Assembly: GCF_013363975.1 (NCBI RefSeq)
Contig: NZ_JABWGN010000001.1
Coordinates: 682,001-746,000 of the forward strand
Length of the DNA: 64,000 bases
Source: Nonomuraea montanisoli
Lineage (GTDB): Bacteria > Actinomycetota > Actinomycetes > Streptosporangiales > Streptosporangiaceae
Direction: 5' to 3'
The translations under genes and the position numbers were made by a program. Shown here piece after piece: positions 25,434 to 36,113 of this stretch (position 1 is its first letter; the number at the start of each line of letters is the position of its first letter). The notes under the pieces were generated by a model. It was not told the origin of the DNA, ran no database searches, and saw only the letters and a program-made list of their open reading frames with translations.

Positions 25434-26462
25434 ATGCGCAACGAGTCACCCGACGTGCCCGATCCCCTCGCGGCGCTGGGCCTCGACCCGGCTCAGACGG
25501 CGCTCTACACGGCGGTGCTGCGCCTGCACCGCGCCACGCTCGCGGAGCTGGCGGAGGCGATGGGCGGTCCACGCGACAAGGTCAGCAGGCAGCTCGACGA
25601 CCTGGTACGCCTCGGCGTGGTCGACGAGCACTCGGGCGAGTACCTGGCCCGCCACCCCGCGGGGGCGCTGGGCCGGCTGATCGCCGAGCGGCTCGACCGG
25701 CTGGCCGAGGAGAGCCGGCGCATCGACTCGGCCCTCGGGTCGATCCGCGGCCTCATCCGTGACTACGACGCCGGGCGCGACTACCAGAGCGGCCCGTTCC
25801 CGGTGGAGCTGGTCAGCGGGGCCGACGTGCTGTACGAGAGCGTCGTCGGCATGGCCGTCCAGGCGCCGCCGATCACGGTGCTCACCGCCATCCCCGACGA
25901 GCGCACCATGACCGACTTCTCGCGGAAATTTGCCGATCCTTGGATCGACGCGCAGCAACGCGGGCTGATGACCGTCCGCGCCGTCGTGCCCGTGGAGACG
26001 CTGGCGCTGCCGGGCGTCCGCGACGGGCTAGGCCGCCTGCTGGAGACCGGGGGCGAGGTCCGCACGCTCGCCCGGGTGCCGAGCTGGTTCATGACCGTCG
26101 GCGACGACGCCGCCGGCCTGCCCGCGCTGTGGGGCGGCAACCTGCCCGACCACGCCTACAACTTCTATCTGTTACGCACGCCGATCGTCGTGGGCATGCT
26201 CAGATCGCTGTTCGAGGAGTGGTGGGCCCGATCCCTGCCGGTGCCGTGGGGCCGCCAGGGCGACGGCACCGTCCAGGTGCTCCGGCTGGCCGCCCAGGGG
26301 ATCTGCGACGAGTCGATCGCCCGCCATCTCGGCGTGTCGGTCCGCACCGTGCGCGCCCGGTTCGCCGACGCGATGACCCGGCTCGGCGCGCAGTCCCGCT
26401 TCCACGCCGGCGTGGAGGCCGCCCGGCGCGGATGGCTCGACCATCCCGCTGAGCACCACTGA
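25434..26462 (+). CDS. TrmB/LuxR-type helix-turn-helix regulator
   Basis: 342 residues. Residues about 12-75 form a TrmB-like winged helix (LGLDPAQTALYTAVLRLHRATLAELAEAMGGPRDKVSRQLDDLVRLGVV). A central ligand/phospholipase-like domain follows. Residues about 280-335 form a LuxR-type HTH (LRLAAQGICDESIARHLGVSVRTVRARFADAMTRLGAQSRFHAGV). This architecture is common in actinomycete regulators, often near specialised-metabolite genes, but here it stands alone between guaB and DUF5319. The ATG at 25434 has GGAG about 11 bases upstream. Upstream GTGCAA boxes may be its own operator. Confidence 0.85.
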   Translation: MRNESPDVPDPLAALGLDPAQTALYTAVLRLHRATLAELAEAMGGPRDKVSRQLDDLVRLGVVDEHSGEYLARHPAGALGRLIAERLDRLAEESRRIDSALGSIRGLIRDYDAGRDYQSGPFPVELVSGADVLYESVVGMAVQAPPITVLTAIPDERTMTDFSRKFADPWIDAQQRGLMTVRAVVPVETLALPGVRDGLGRLLETGGEVRTLARVPSWFMTVGDDAAGLPALWGGNLPDHAYNFYLLRTPIVVGMLRSLFEEWWARSLPVPWGRQGDGTVQVLRLAAQGICDESIARHLGVSVRTVRARFADAMTRLGAQSRFHAGVEAARRGWLDHPAEHH

Positions 26463-26498
26463 CCACCACGGCGGCCGCATCGGTCATATGGTGGGAAG

Positions 26499-26876
26499 GT
26501 GCTGGAAGACGTCCCCCGCGACCCGTTCGCGGACGATCCGAACGACCCGTCCGCCGCGATGGGCGAGCTCGACGACGCCGAGCCGCTCACGGCCGCCGAG
26601 CGCGACGAGGCCATCACGGACCTCGCCGACGTGGAGGTGTTCCGCTCCCTCCTGGAGCCCCAGGGCGTGCTCGGCCTCGTGCTCGACTGCCCCGAGTGCG
26701 GCGAGCAGCACTTCTTCGACTGGGACCTGCTGCGCGGCAACCTCCGCCAGATGATCGAGAAGGGCCGGCCGCAGGTGCACGAGCCGGCCTTCCACCCCGA
26801 CCCGGCCGACTACGTCACGTGGGAGTACGCCCGGGGTTACGTCGACGGCGTCATCGACACCGAGGAACGCCGCTGA
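26499..26876 (+). CDS. DUF5319 family protein
   Basis: 125 residues, acidic, cytoplasmic. The family core DPFADDPNDP, LGLVLDCPECGEQHFFDWDLLRGNL and [18 protein letters not shown] is conserved across actinobacteria in the sigD/guaB neighbourhood. CPECGEQH could bind metal together with a second site. No known function. GTG 26499 is preceded by TATGGT (26487-26492) at six bases and no Shine-Dalgarno, so the mRNA is probably leaderless. The 3' end overlaps the convergent rsdA-like gene by 40 bp. Confidence 0.88.
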   Translation: MLEDVPRDPFADDPNDPSAAMGELDDAEPLTAAERDEAITDLADVEVFRSLLEPQGVLGLVLDCPECGEQHFFDWDLLRGNLRQMIEKGRPQVHEPAFHPDPADYVTWEYARGYVDGVIDTEERR

Positions 26877-27109
26877 CCCACCGGCGACGCCCCGCCGTCT
26901 CCCGTACGGGTGACGCCGTCGTCCCACGTGCGCGCGGACATGCCGTCTTCCACCATGCCGCCGTCGCGGCAGGCGTCGGCCCGCAGGGCGGCGAGCAGCC
27001 GCGCGGCGGGATCGTCATGAGGGGGCGGCTCCCCACGGCCGAGGGCGTCGAGCAGCGCGTCGCTCTCGTCCTCCGGAGCCGGTCCGGCTCCGGTCCGCTC
27101 CTGCGTCAA
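26837..27109 (-). CDS. rsdA: Truncated RsdA-like anti-sigma-D factor
   Basis: 90 residues starting at ATG 27109, which overlaps the sigma factor stop by 4 bp (ATGA). Residues 14-48 ([32 protein letters not shown]) match the sigma-binding N-terminal segment of actinobacterial RsdA. Known RsdA proteins are membrane-spanning and about 300 residues. This one has no hydrophobic segment and ends in a short Arg/Ser-rich tail lying antisense to the DUF5319 gene. It could be a soluble anti-sigma factor or a decayed remnant. Family assignment is by eye. Confidence 0.65.
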   Translation of the reverse strand: MTQERTGAGPAPEDESDALLDALGRGEPPPHDDPAARLLAALRADACRDGGMVEDGMSARTWDDGVTRTGDGGASPVGQRRSSVSMTPST

Positions 27110-27771
27110 GCCGACTCCAGCTCGGCCATCTGCCTCAACCTCGCGAGCGCCCGATGCTGGGCGACCCGGACCGCACCTGGTGACATGCCGAGTACATTAC
27201 CGGTCTCCTCGGCGGACAACCCAGACACCACGCGCAACAGCAGCAACTCCCGCTGATTCTCGGGCAACCGGGCAAGCAGCCTGCGGGCGTGCTCGACCTC
27301 GATGTAGCGGACCACGGTCTCCTCGGGCCCCGGCCCGTCGTCGGGCCCGTCGGGCAGGTCCTGCGTCGGCACGGCCGAGCGCACGGAGCTGCGCAACGCG
27401 TCGGCCACCTTGTGCGAGGCGATGCCGAAGACGAACGAGGCGAACGGACGGCCCATGTCGCGGTAGCGCGGAAGCGCGGACAACACCGCGATGCACACCT
27501 CCTGGGCCACGTCATCGGCAATGTGATATTGCCCTGAAACCCTGCCCAACCTGGCGCGACAATAGCGCACCACCATCGGACGCAACTCGCCGAGCAGGGA
27601 TTCGATCGCACCGCGATCTCCCTGTACGGCGAGGCTGGTCAGTTCCCTAAGGTCGGAGTCATCCGTCCGTGCCGGAAGTCTCGACGCGAGCCTTACCCCA
27701 ATTTTGGCGTCGGCGACGCTTCCCTCGCTCACGATAGGCATGATGCCCGCACTGATCGGGCCTGTCGTCAT
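27106..27771 (-). CDS. shbA: ECF sigma factor of the ShbA/SigD family
   Basis: 221 residues with sigma region 2 ([43 protein letters not shown]) and region 4 ([48 protein letters not shown]). The position near guaB, DUF5319 and an rsdA-like gene matches ShbA/SigD loci. In Streptomyces ShbA drives transcription of the principal sigma gene hrdB. ATG 27771 gives the full frame, while ATG 27741 (MPIVSEG) is an alternative. Neither has a good ribosome site. Stop and rsdA start overlap (ATGA). Confidence 0.87.
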   Translation of the reverse strand: MTTGPISAGIMPIVSEGSVADAKIGVRLASRLPARTDDSDLRELTSLAVQGDRGAIESLLGELRPMVVRYCRARLGRVSGQYHIADDVAQEVCIAVLSALPRYRDMGRPFASFVFGIASHKVADALRSSVRSAVPTQDLPDGPDDGPGPEETVVRYIEVEHARRLLARLPENQRELLLLRVVSGLSAEETGNVLGMSPGAVRVAQHRALARLRQMAELESA

Positions 27772-28194
27772 CGCGAACGGCTACGGATTGGTCACATTGG
27801 AGAGACGGCGACTGCCCGTAATCGAATGACGACAGTAAGGCTTTAGGGGCGGAGGAATATTTCACCCCATAACACGAAATGCACGGAATTCGCCAGCACG
27901 GGGGCGCGGGGACAGTCAGGGAACACGACGCTTTGCCGACAGAGCAGGTTTACCCGGATAAGTCACTATTTCATATCTGAGACTGTATGCGGCGTTGTAT
28001 CCATTGGTACTACGTCACATCCCATTATCCGAACACTTCATCCAGATTTGCGGCACCCTGCCCAGCTCTCAGGAGCTCTCACCACCCGAACCTGAGGCGC
28101 GTCTCTGCCCCCAGCCCCCACGGAGCTCCACCGAGGCCCTGAGACCTCGCACCCACGCCGCACGGCTCCCGGGCCCCTCACCCCCGGCACGCGA
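27772..28194. other. Intergenic region, unusually AT-rich core
   Basis: About 420 bp between shbA (minus) and the groEL terminator. The part at 27955-28060 is clearly richer in A/T than the rest of the window and contains several TA-rich hexamers, fitting promoter DNA for shbA on the minus strand. I find no convincing coding frame with a ribosome site and no tRNA. Confidence 0.5.
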
Positions 28195-28226
28195 ACGGCC
28201 CGCCCCCTGGAGTGGGGACGGGCCGT
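28195..28226 (-). terminator. Hairpin terminator downstream of groEL
   Basis: ACGGCCCGCCCC (28195-28206) pairs with GGGGACGGGCCGT (28214-28226) with one bulge, and flanking GCACGC/GCGTG can extend the stem. It lies 50 bp after the groEL stop on the minus strand. Confidence 0.75.
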
Positions 28227-28275
28227 GCGTGAGCCGTCAGGCGCCCAGCGGCCGCGAGGAGCGGCCGTCAGGTGC

Positions 28276-29913
<1,638 letters not shown>

Positions 29914-29924
29914 CTAGTGTCGAA

Positions 29925-29953
29925 GGCCCCGGCCGCCTACGGCGCCCGGGGCC
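29925..29953. other. Stem-loop between groES and groEL
   Basis: GGCCCCGG (29925-29932) pairs with CCGGGGCC (29946-29953). No U-run. Inside the groES-groEL transcript it may mark an RNA-processing site or modulate the groEL level. Confidence 0.6.
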
Positions 29954-29966
29954 CGACACCACCGGC

Positions 29967-30278
29967 TTACTTCTCGATGATCGCGAGAACGTCGCGGGCG
30001 GAGAGCACGAGGTACTCCTCGCCGCCGTACTTGACCTCGGTGCCGCCGTACTTGCTGTAGAGGACGACATCGCCCTCGCTGACGTCGAGCGGGATCCGCT
30101 TCTCGCCGTCCTCGTCCCAGTTGCCGGGGCCCACCGCGAGGACCTTGCCCTCCTGCGGCTTCTCCTTGGCGGTGTCCGGGATGACCAGGCCGGAAGCGGT
30201 GGTCTGCTCAGCCTCAAGCGGCTGCACCACGATGCGGTCGCCGAGCGGCTTAACGGGAACCTTGGTGGCGGTCGTCAC
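29967..30278 (-). CDS. groES: 10-kDa co-chaperonin GroES
   Basis: 103 residues. [30 protein letters not shown] at the start, the mobile loop and [30 protein letters not shown] are standard GroES. It caps the GroEL ring. First gene of the groES-groEL operon, with promoter and CIRCE operator just upstream. Confidence 0.98.
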   Translation of the reverse strand: MTTATKVPVKPLGDRIVVQPLEAEQTTASGLVIPDTAKEKPQEGKVLAVGPGNWDEDGEKRIPLDVSEGDVVLYSKYGGTEVKYGGEEYLVLSARDVLAIIEK

Positions 30279-30367
30279 GATCGGACCTCCCCTTCAGATT
30301 TGAATGATCTAGAAGAGGCGACCAGCGGGGCCTGCCGTCGCGGGTGCCAGACCTGCCTCGTCGCACG

Positions 30368-30394
30368 TTGGCACTCTCAAGGGGAGAGTGCCAA
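30368..30394. promoter_or_regulatory. CIRCE operator (HrcA site)
   Basis: TTGGCACTC-N9-GAGTGCCAA is a perfect 9+9 inverted repeat matching the CIRCE consensus apart from A-to-G and T-to-C changes that keep the symmetry. It lies immediately downstream of the groES -10 element, so HrcA binding would block transcription at normal temperature. Confidence 0.95.
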
Positions 30395-30399
30395 CAGGA

Positions 30400-30428
30400 A
30401 ACATATGCAAGAGGGGCTTGACAGTCAA
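30400..30428 (-). promoter_or_regulatory. groES-groEL promoter
   Basis: On the minus strand, -35 TTGACT (30423-30428) and -10 TATGTT (30400-30405) are separated by exactly 17 bp. This is the clearest housekeeping-type promoter in the window. The CIRCE operator starts six bases after the -10. Confidence 0.85.
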
Positions 30429-30523
30429 CACGAACACGTTTGCTGAGAGCGATACCTCATCTTCGCAGGTCGAGCAGGGGGCCCGGATCCGGCCCCCCGG
30501 GCGGGGCGCTAACGTCGTACGGC

Positions 30524-32149
30524 GTGGACCTGGACGCCTTCACCGAGTTGCTCACCCCGCGCGGGCAGCGCGCGCTCGCGGAGGCGGTCGAGCTGCGGGA
30601 CGCCGATCCCGTGGCGGCGGCGACGCGCCTGCGCCGCACCTACGACGCCGCGCTCGCCTCGGCGGCGCTCACGCAGGCGCGGCTGCGGCAGCGGGCGCGC
30701 GCCAAGTTCGGGGCGGACGCCGAGCTGATGTACTTCACGCCGCACGGCCTGGAGCAGGCCACCCGCGCCGAGGTCGCCGCCCACCGCGCCGCCCGGCTGC
30801 TGGCCGTGTGGAGGGGCTCCCACGACCCGGACGCGGTCGCGCCGGGGGTCGAACGGGACTCGCCCGGACGGGGCCGCCCTGAGTCCGTCGCGCCCGCCCC
30901 GACCTCTCCCGACGCGTCCTCGCCTGTCCCGGCCTCTCCCGACGCGTTCCCCGCCGCCCCGGCCTCTCCCGACGCGCCCTCTCCCGGCCTGGCCTCTCCC
31001 GGCCCGCGCGAAGGCGCCCCCGGAGAGACGGGCCGCGGCCTGCTCGGAGCGGGCGGTGGAGAGACGGGGGCCGGGCACCACCGAGCAGCGCCTGGAGCGG
31101 CGGGGGGCGGCCACCGCGAAGGAATCCCCGGAGGGACAGCCCAGGGCCCTGGGGGCGGAGTCTCCGGACGGGCGGGCGAAGGGCCCGAGGGCGGGGTCTC
31201 CGGACGGACGGGCGGAGGAGCCGGGGGCGAACGGCCCGGGTGGACGGGCGAAGGGCCGAGGGTCGTGGACGTGTGCTGCGGGTCCGGCGGCGACCTGCTG
31301 GCGCTGGCCCGGGCCGGCTGCCTCGTGGACGCCGTCGACACCGACCCGCTGACCGTGGCCGTGGCCAGGGCCAACGCGGAGGCGCTCGGGCTGGCCGAGC
31401 GGGTCACGGTACGGGTGGCGGACGCCGCGTCGGTGTCGCCCGAGGACTACGACGTCCTGTTCGCCGACCCGGCCCGGCGCACCGCCAGAGGACGCACGTT
31501 CGACCCCATGGCCTACTCACCGCCGTGGCCGGTCGTGCTCGACCTGCTCGCCCGGGCCCCGCTGGCCTGCCTCAAGGTCGCCCCGGGCATCCCGTACGAG
31601 TTCATCCCGGAGGGCGCCGAGGCCGAATGGGTCTCGTACAAGGGCGAGGTCAAGGAGGCGTCCCTGTGGACGTCGCCGGGCGCCGCGCGGGAGGCCGGCC
31701 TGGTCCGGCTGGCCACGCTGCTGCCCGGCGGCCATGTCCTGCGCGACACCGGCGCGGTCGCCCCCACCGGGCCGCTCGGCCGGTACGTCTACGAGCCCGA
31801 CGGCGCGGCGATCCGCGCCCATCTGGTCGGCGAGGTGGCCGAGCTGGTCGGCGGCCGGCTGGCCGACCCCATGATCGCCTACATCACGGGCGACGACCCG
31901 GTCGACACTCCCTGGGCGGCCCGGTACGAGGTGGAGGAGGCGCTGCCGTTCTCGCTCAAGCGGCTGCGCGCCGCCCTCCGCGACCGGAAAATAGGAAATG
32001 TCACCATTAAGAAGCGGGCCTCGGCCGTCGATATCGAACGCCTTCGGAGTGATCTACGACTTTCGGGCACCGAATCCGCCGTGGTCATTCTGACCCGGAT
32101 CATGGACAAGCCCGCCGCCCTGATCTGCCGCCCGGCCTCACCTGCGTAA
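30524..32149 (+). CDS. Class I SAM-dependent methyltransferase with THUMP-like C-terminus
   Basis: About 541 residues from GTG 30524. Residues 1-100 are a conserved helical N-terminal domain (LDAFTELLTPRGQRALAEA; AKFGADAELMYFTPHGLEQAT). Residues 247-256 (VVDVCCGSGG) are SAM motif I and VLFADPARRTARGRTFDPMAYSPPW holds the motif IV-like DPAR. The C-terminal FSLKRLRAALRDRKIGNVTIKKRASAVDIERLR fits the THUMP-like domain of RNA methyltransferases. Residues about 100-245 are a Pro/Ser/Ala then Gly-rich repeat insert absent from the usual family plan. TAACGT eight bases before GTG suggests a leaderless mRNA. The N-terminus is uncertain. Confidence 0.82.
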   Translation: MDLDAFTELLTPRGQRALAEAVELRDADPVAAATRLRRTYDAALASAALTQARLRQRARAKFGADAELMYFTPHGLEQATRAEVAAHRAARLLAVWRGSHDPDAVAPGVERDSPGRGRPESVAPAPTSPDASSPVPASPDAFPAAPASPDAPSPGLASPGPREGAPGETGRGLLGAGGGETGAGHHRAAPGAAGGGHREGIPGGTAQGPGGGVSGRAGEGPEGGVSGRTGGGAGGERPGWTGEGPRVVDVCCGSGGDLLALARAGCLVDAVDTDPLTVAVARANAEALGLAERVTVRVADAASVSPEDYDVLFADPARRTARGRTFDPMAYSPPWPVVLDLLARAPLACLKVAPGIPYEFIPEGAEAEWVSYKGEVKEASLWTSPGAAREAGLVRLATLLPGGHVLRDTGAVAPTGPLGRYVYEPDGAAIRAHLVGEVAELVGGRLADPMIAYITGDDPVDTPWAARYEVEEALPFSLKRLRAALRDRKIGNVTIKKRASAVDIERLRSDLRLSGTESAVVILTRIMDKPAALICRPASPA

Positions 32150-32341
32150 ATGGCAAACCGGGGCGTTCCCCCGGCAACCACGATATTTTCCCGCACCACT
32201 GACGCGGCTTGATCGAAAGGCTAAGGTGGGCGGGCGGGAGTTCTCCCCCTGTTGCGGTTTTCCGCGTTCTCCTTCTTCATCTGCAAACCGGACCTATCCA
32301 CCGCTGCGCGATGAACCGTCGGCGAGTGAAGGAGCCTTTCG

Positions 32342-34303
32342 GTGGATCATTCCAACCACACCGCCCTCCTGCAGACGGGCGGCCACAGCAAGGTCCCGGA
32401 GAGGATGCGTGAGCTGCTGGCGCGCGCCGCGCAGGACCACGTCTACGAGCAGCGCACGCAGGGGGCCGTCCTCGACGAGATCCGCCAGCGGCTCGAAGGC
32501 ATGGAGTGGCTGCTGCGCGAGGTGCGCGAGCGGGAGCTCGGGGGGTTGAGCGGCACGCTGGAGACGGTGAGCGGGCGCCTTGACGACATCGCGGCCAAGC
32601 CGCCCATGTGGGCCGAGGGCCTCGCCCAGCACGTCGAGGCGGTGCGCGACCACGTGGACGCCGTCGGCTCGCAGGTGGGCTCCGTGGACGCCCGGGTGGA
32701 GTCGGTCCACCAGCGCGTCGCCCCCGTGGTGGAGCTGCCGAACATCTGGGACGACCTGACCACCATCGGCGGCGGCGTCGAGGAGACGCTGAAACGGCTG
32801 CAGGCGGTCCTGGACGGCGGCGAGGGCATCGCCAAGCGGCTGGGCGAGTTCTCGGCCGTCATGGCGCAACTGGGCTCCAGCATGGAGGCCGCGGCGAGCC
32901 GCTTCACCCGGCTCGACAGGTCGCTCGCCGAGCTGACGGCGCGCACGGACCGGGTCGAGGGCCTGGTGGCCGACCTGTCGAACGGGCTGTCCGCGGGGCT
33001 GTCGAGCAGCCTGGACGACCGGCTGACCGCCGCCGCCGAGCAGGCCGGGGCCCGGGCCGCCGCGGTCGGCGAGCACGTCAACGCGCACGTGGACGCCGTC
33101 GCCGAGCGGCTGACCGCGCACGTGGACGTCCTCACGGGCCAGGTGAGCGCCGTGACCGACCGGCTGGCGACCGCAGAGCAGCGGCTGGCGGCGCGGCTGG
33201 AGGAGACGCGGCAGGAGCTCGCCGCGAGCCTGGAGGAGACGCAGCAGCAGGTCGCGGTCCGGGTGGAGGAGGCCCAGCAGCAGGTGGCCGCGCGGCTCGA
33301 CGAGCTCGACGTGCACATGGAGGGGGTCGAGGGCCGCCTGGGCGGGGTCGACTCCCGGCTGGCGGCGGTGGACAAGCGGATCGTCTCGCTGGACGGGCAG
33401 CTCGGCGCCCTGGACGGCCGGGTGGACGGCCGCTTCACCACGCTCGACGGCCGCCTGGCCACGCTCGACGAGCGCTCGGTGGCCGTCGGCGAGCGCCTGG
33501 GCGCCGTGGACGACCGCGTGGCCGCGATGGAGCAGCGGGTGGCGGCGGTGGACCAGCGGGTGGCCGGGGTCGACCAGCACCTCGGCGAGACCGCGACCCG
33601 CAACGAGGCCCGCTTCAACCACCTCGACAACGACCTGGAGTCGCTGGACGAGCGGCTGAACGAGGTCGAGGAGCACCTGACGACCCGCTTCGACGCCGTG
33701 GACAGCACGGTGACGGGCCGGTTCGCGACCGTCGACACGAAGCTGGCGGCCGGGTTCGACGGGGTCACGGGCCGGCTCGACCGCAGCGACAGCGCCATGG
33801 CGGCGCACTTCACCACGGTCGACGCCAACCTGTCGGCCCGCTTCGACGCCATGGAGGGGCTCGCCGGCCGCCTCGACGCCGTGGACACCGCGCTGGCGGC
33901 GAGGTTCGACCAGGTGGGCACGAGCATCCAGAGCAGCATGCAGGCCCGCTTCGACGGCGTGGAGCGGCACCTGACCGACCTGACCGCCCGCGCCGAGCAG
34001 TCGGGCGAGCAACTGGAGACGGTGGACGACCACCTGGAGGCGGTCAACCAGCGGGTGAGCCAGCTCCCGGTGACGCTCGGGATCGGCGAGCGGATCGAGG
34101 AGGCGATCGCCGCCCGCTCCGCGGAGGAGGCCGACCGTCTCGCGGCCGCGGCGGGCGCGCTCACGGACCTGGTCCAGGCACGGCCCGACCGCGACGAGGT
34201 CAACCGCACCGCGACCGACCTCACCAAGCGCCTCGGCTCCCTCGAGGAAACCATGCTCGCCCTGGCCGAGGCGCTGCTCCGTCCGACCCGGTCCAAAGAC
34301 TGA
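32342..34303 (+). CDS. Long coiled-coil protein, 653 residues
   Basis: GTG start with AAGGAG upstream. There is no signal peptide or membrane segment. After a Gln/Arg-rich N-terminus (about 1-65), nearly the whole protein consists of heptad-like repeats of the form (L/V)DxRLxxVDxRVxxL, with Leu/Val/Ala at a/d positions and Asp, Arg, Glu and Gln elsewhere. This predicts an extended coiled coil of several hundred residues. Cys-free. Such proteins act as scaffolds or polarity/cytoskeletal elements (compare DivIVA or FilP by general type only). I recognise no named family. The gene is monocistronic and followed by a direct-repeat region. Confidence 0.85.
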   Translation: MDHSNHTALLQTGGHSKVPERMRELLARAAQDHVYEQRTQGAVLDEIRQRLEGMEWLLREVRERELGGLSGTLETVSGRLDDIAAKPPMWAEGLAQHVEAVRDHVDAVGSQVGSVDARVESVHQRVAPVVELPNIWDDLTTIGGGVEETLKRLQAVLDGGEGIAKRLGEFSAVMAQLGSSMEAAASRFTRLDRSLAELTARTDRVEGLVADLSNGLSAGLSSSLDDRLTAAAEQAGARAAAVGEHVNAHVDAVAERLTAHVDVLTGQVSAVTDRLATAEQRLAARLEETRQELAASLEETQQQVAVRVEEAQQQVAARLDELDVHMEGVEGRLGGVDSRLAAVDKRIVSLDGQLGALDGRVDGRFTTLDGRLATLDERSVAVGERLGAVDDRVAAMEQRVAAVDQRVAGVDQHLGETATRNEARFNHLDNDLESLDERLNEVEEHLTTRFDAVDSTVTGRFATVDTKLAAGFDGVTGRLDRSDSAMAAHFTTVDANLSARFDAMEGLAGRLDAVDTALAARFDQVGTSIQSSMQARFDGVERHLTDLTARAEQSGEQLETVDDHLEAVNQRVSQLPVTLGIGERIEEAIAARSAEEADRLAAAAGALTDLVQARPDRDEVNRTATDLTKRLGSLEETMLALAEALLRPTRSKD

Positions 34304-34310
34304 TCTTTAG

Positions 34311-34399
34311 TTACGGCACAGCCAAGGTCACGCGCCCACGCCGACCGGGGGTTTCTTCTTTCTTTACGGCACAGCCAAGGTCACGCGCACGCGCCGACC
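34311..34399. repeat. 36-bp direct repeat, two copies, 17-bp spacer
   Basis: Copies at 34311-34346 and 34364-34399 begin TTACGGCACAGCCAAGG and differ at two positions. The pyrimidine-rich spacer is GGGGGTTTCTTCTTTCT. They start eight bases after the stop of the coiled-coil gene. The rest of the gap to tsaD (34400-34642) shows nothing I can assign. Confidence 0.9.
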
Positions 34400-34642
34400 T
34401 TGGTTGCCGTCTGTCATGGCCGGTCGTGAGGGCTCACGGGGTGCTCGCCGTGACGACGCGCATCCTTGGCCGCCTGCGTGGTCCCGACGTGGGCCCGCTC
34501 CCGACGCGGACGTTTCACCCCGAAGGCGGCAGAACGCCTCACCTGTGGGGCGCCACAGACAGAGCATCACCAGCAGGGGCGCCGCGAGCATAGGCACCAC
34601 CCGCAGGGCCGCCTGAGACAGGGAGCCCCACGCTCGGGGGTC

Positions 34643-35674
34643 TCAGACGTGGACCGTGGTGATCGGCATCGACGAGTCGGCCGGGATCTCCAGGGTCGAG
34701 GGGGTGATGCCCGCGGCGACCAGGTCGGAGCCCAGGGCGGCCACCATGGCGCCGTTGTCGGTGCACAGGCCGGGCCGGGGGACGCGCAGCCGCACCCCCG
34801 CCGCGTCGCAGCGCTCCTGGGCCAGCGCGCGCAGCCGCGAGTTGGCCGCCACGCCGCCGCCGATGAGCAGGTCGTGCACGTCGTACTTCCGGCACGCCTG
34901 GAGCGCCTTGCGGGTCAGCACGTCCACCACGGCCTCCTGGAAGGAGGCCGCCACGTCGGGCACGTGGATGGACTCGCCGGCCGACTCCCGCGCCTCGACC
35001 CAGCGGGCCACGGCGGTCTTCAGGCCGGAGAACGAGAAGTCGAGCGTGCCGTCGTCGATCTTGCCGCGCGGGAACGCGACGGCCGTGCCGGAGCCCGAGG
35101 CGGCCGCCCGGTCGATGTGCGGGCCGCCGGGGAACGGCAGCCCGAGCACCCGCGCCACCTTGTCGAACGCCTCGCCCGCCGCGTCGTCCACCGTCGAGCC
35201 GAGCGAGATCACGTCCTGGGCCACGTCCGGCACCAGCAGCAGCGACGAGTGGCCGCCCGAGACGAGCATGGCGATGCACGGCTTGGGCAGCGGGCCGTGT
35301 TCGAGCTGGTCGACGGCGACGTGCGCGGCCAGGTGGTTGACGCCGTAGAGCGGCACGCCGAGGCCGAGCGCGTAGGCCTTGGCCGCGGCGACGCCCACCA
35401 GCAGGGCGCCGGCCAGGCCGGGCCCGGCCGTCACGGCGATCGCGTCGATGTCGGAGAACTTCAGACCGGCCTGCGCGAGCGCGGACTCCACGGTCGGCGT
35501 CATCGCCTCCAGGTGGGCCCGCGAGGCCACCTCGGGCACCACGCCGCCGAAGCGGGCGTGCTCGTCCATGCTGGACGCGATGGTGTTGGCCAGCAGCGTG
35601 TGGCCCCTGACGATGCCGATGCCGGTCTCGTCGCAGGAGGTCTCGATGCCGAGGACCAGTGGTGCGTCAGCCAT
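34643..35674 (-). CDS. tsaD: tRNA N6-threonylcarbamoyladenosine transferase TsaD
   Basis: 343 residues, Kae1/TsaD ASKHA fold. [15 protein letters not shown], metal-binding HLAAHV (H-x3-H), [12 protein letters not shown] and [18 protein letters not shown] are present. It transfers the threonylcarbamoyl group to A37 of ANN-decoding tRNAs together with TsaB and TsaE. The start overlaps rimI by 8 bp. Last gene of tsaB-rimI-tsaD on the minus strand. Confidence 0.97.
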   Translation of the reverse strand: MADAPLVLGIETSCDETGIGIVRGHTLLANTIASSMDEHARFGGVVPEVASRAHLEAMTPTVESALAQAGLKFSDIDAIAVTAGPGLAGALLVGVAAAKAYALGLGVPLYGVNHLAAHVAVDQLEHGPLPKPCIAMLVSGGHSSLLLVPDVAQDVISLGSTVDDAAGEAFDKVARVLGLPFPGGPHIDRAAASGSGTAVAFPRGKIDDGTLDFSFSGLKTAVARWVEARESAGESIHVPDVAASFQEAVVDVLTRKALQACRKYDVHDLLIGGGVAANSRLRALAQERCDAAGVRLRVPRPGLCTDNGAMVAALGSDLVAAGITPSTLEIPADSSMPITTVHV

Positions 35675-36113
35675 CCAGCTTCTTCCTCATCATGATCGCG
35701 TCGGTGCCGTCGTCGTAGTAGCGGCGGCGGATGCCGATCTCCTCGAACCCGAAATGCTCGTACACGCCGCGGGCGCGCGGGTTGTCGTCGCGCACCTCCA
35801 GGAAGATCTCACGGGCGCAGCGCCTGCGCGCCTCCCGCAGCAGCTCGGCCAGCATCGCGCCGCCGACCCCCGTGCCCTGGTGGGCCTGGAGCACCGCGAT
35901 GGTCTGCACGTCGGCCTGGTCGGCCGCGGCGGCCATGCCCGCGTAGCCGACGATGACCTCGTCGACCAGCGCCACGACGTAGTGGCGGGTGCGCGGCTGC
36001 TCGGCCAGCTCGCCGCGCATCATGCCCTCGCTCCACGCGTCGTACGGGAAGGTCGCCCGCTCGATCGCCATGATCGCGGGCAGGTCGCCCTCGGTCATCT
36101 GGCGGAGCCTCAC
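35667..36113 (-). CDS. rimI: Ribosomal-protein-alanine N-acetyltransferase RimI
   Basis: 148 residues, GNAT fold. [18 protein letters not shown] at the start, acetyl-CoA loop [20 protein letters not shown], then [30 protein letters not shown], which is the RimI signature. It acetylates the N-terminus of ribosomal protein S18 or other proteins. Embedded between tsaB and tsaD with overlaps at both ends (4 and 8 bp), the standard bacterial order. Confidence 0.93.
   Translation of the reverse strand: MRLRQMTEGDLPAIMAIERATFPYDAWSEGMMRGELAEQPRTRHYVVALVDEVIVGYAGMAAAADQADVQTIAVLQAHQGTGVGGAMLAELLREARRRCAREIFLEVRDDNPRARGVYEHFGFEEIGIRRRYYDDGTDAIMMRKKLDG

Noticed and set aside
34400..34642. Short plus- and minus-strand frames between the direct repeats and tsaD
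   Set aside because: No ribosome sites or recognisable motifs, and frames overlap in all directions as expected for GC-rich intergenic DNA.
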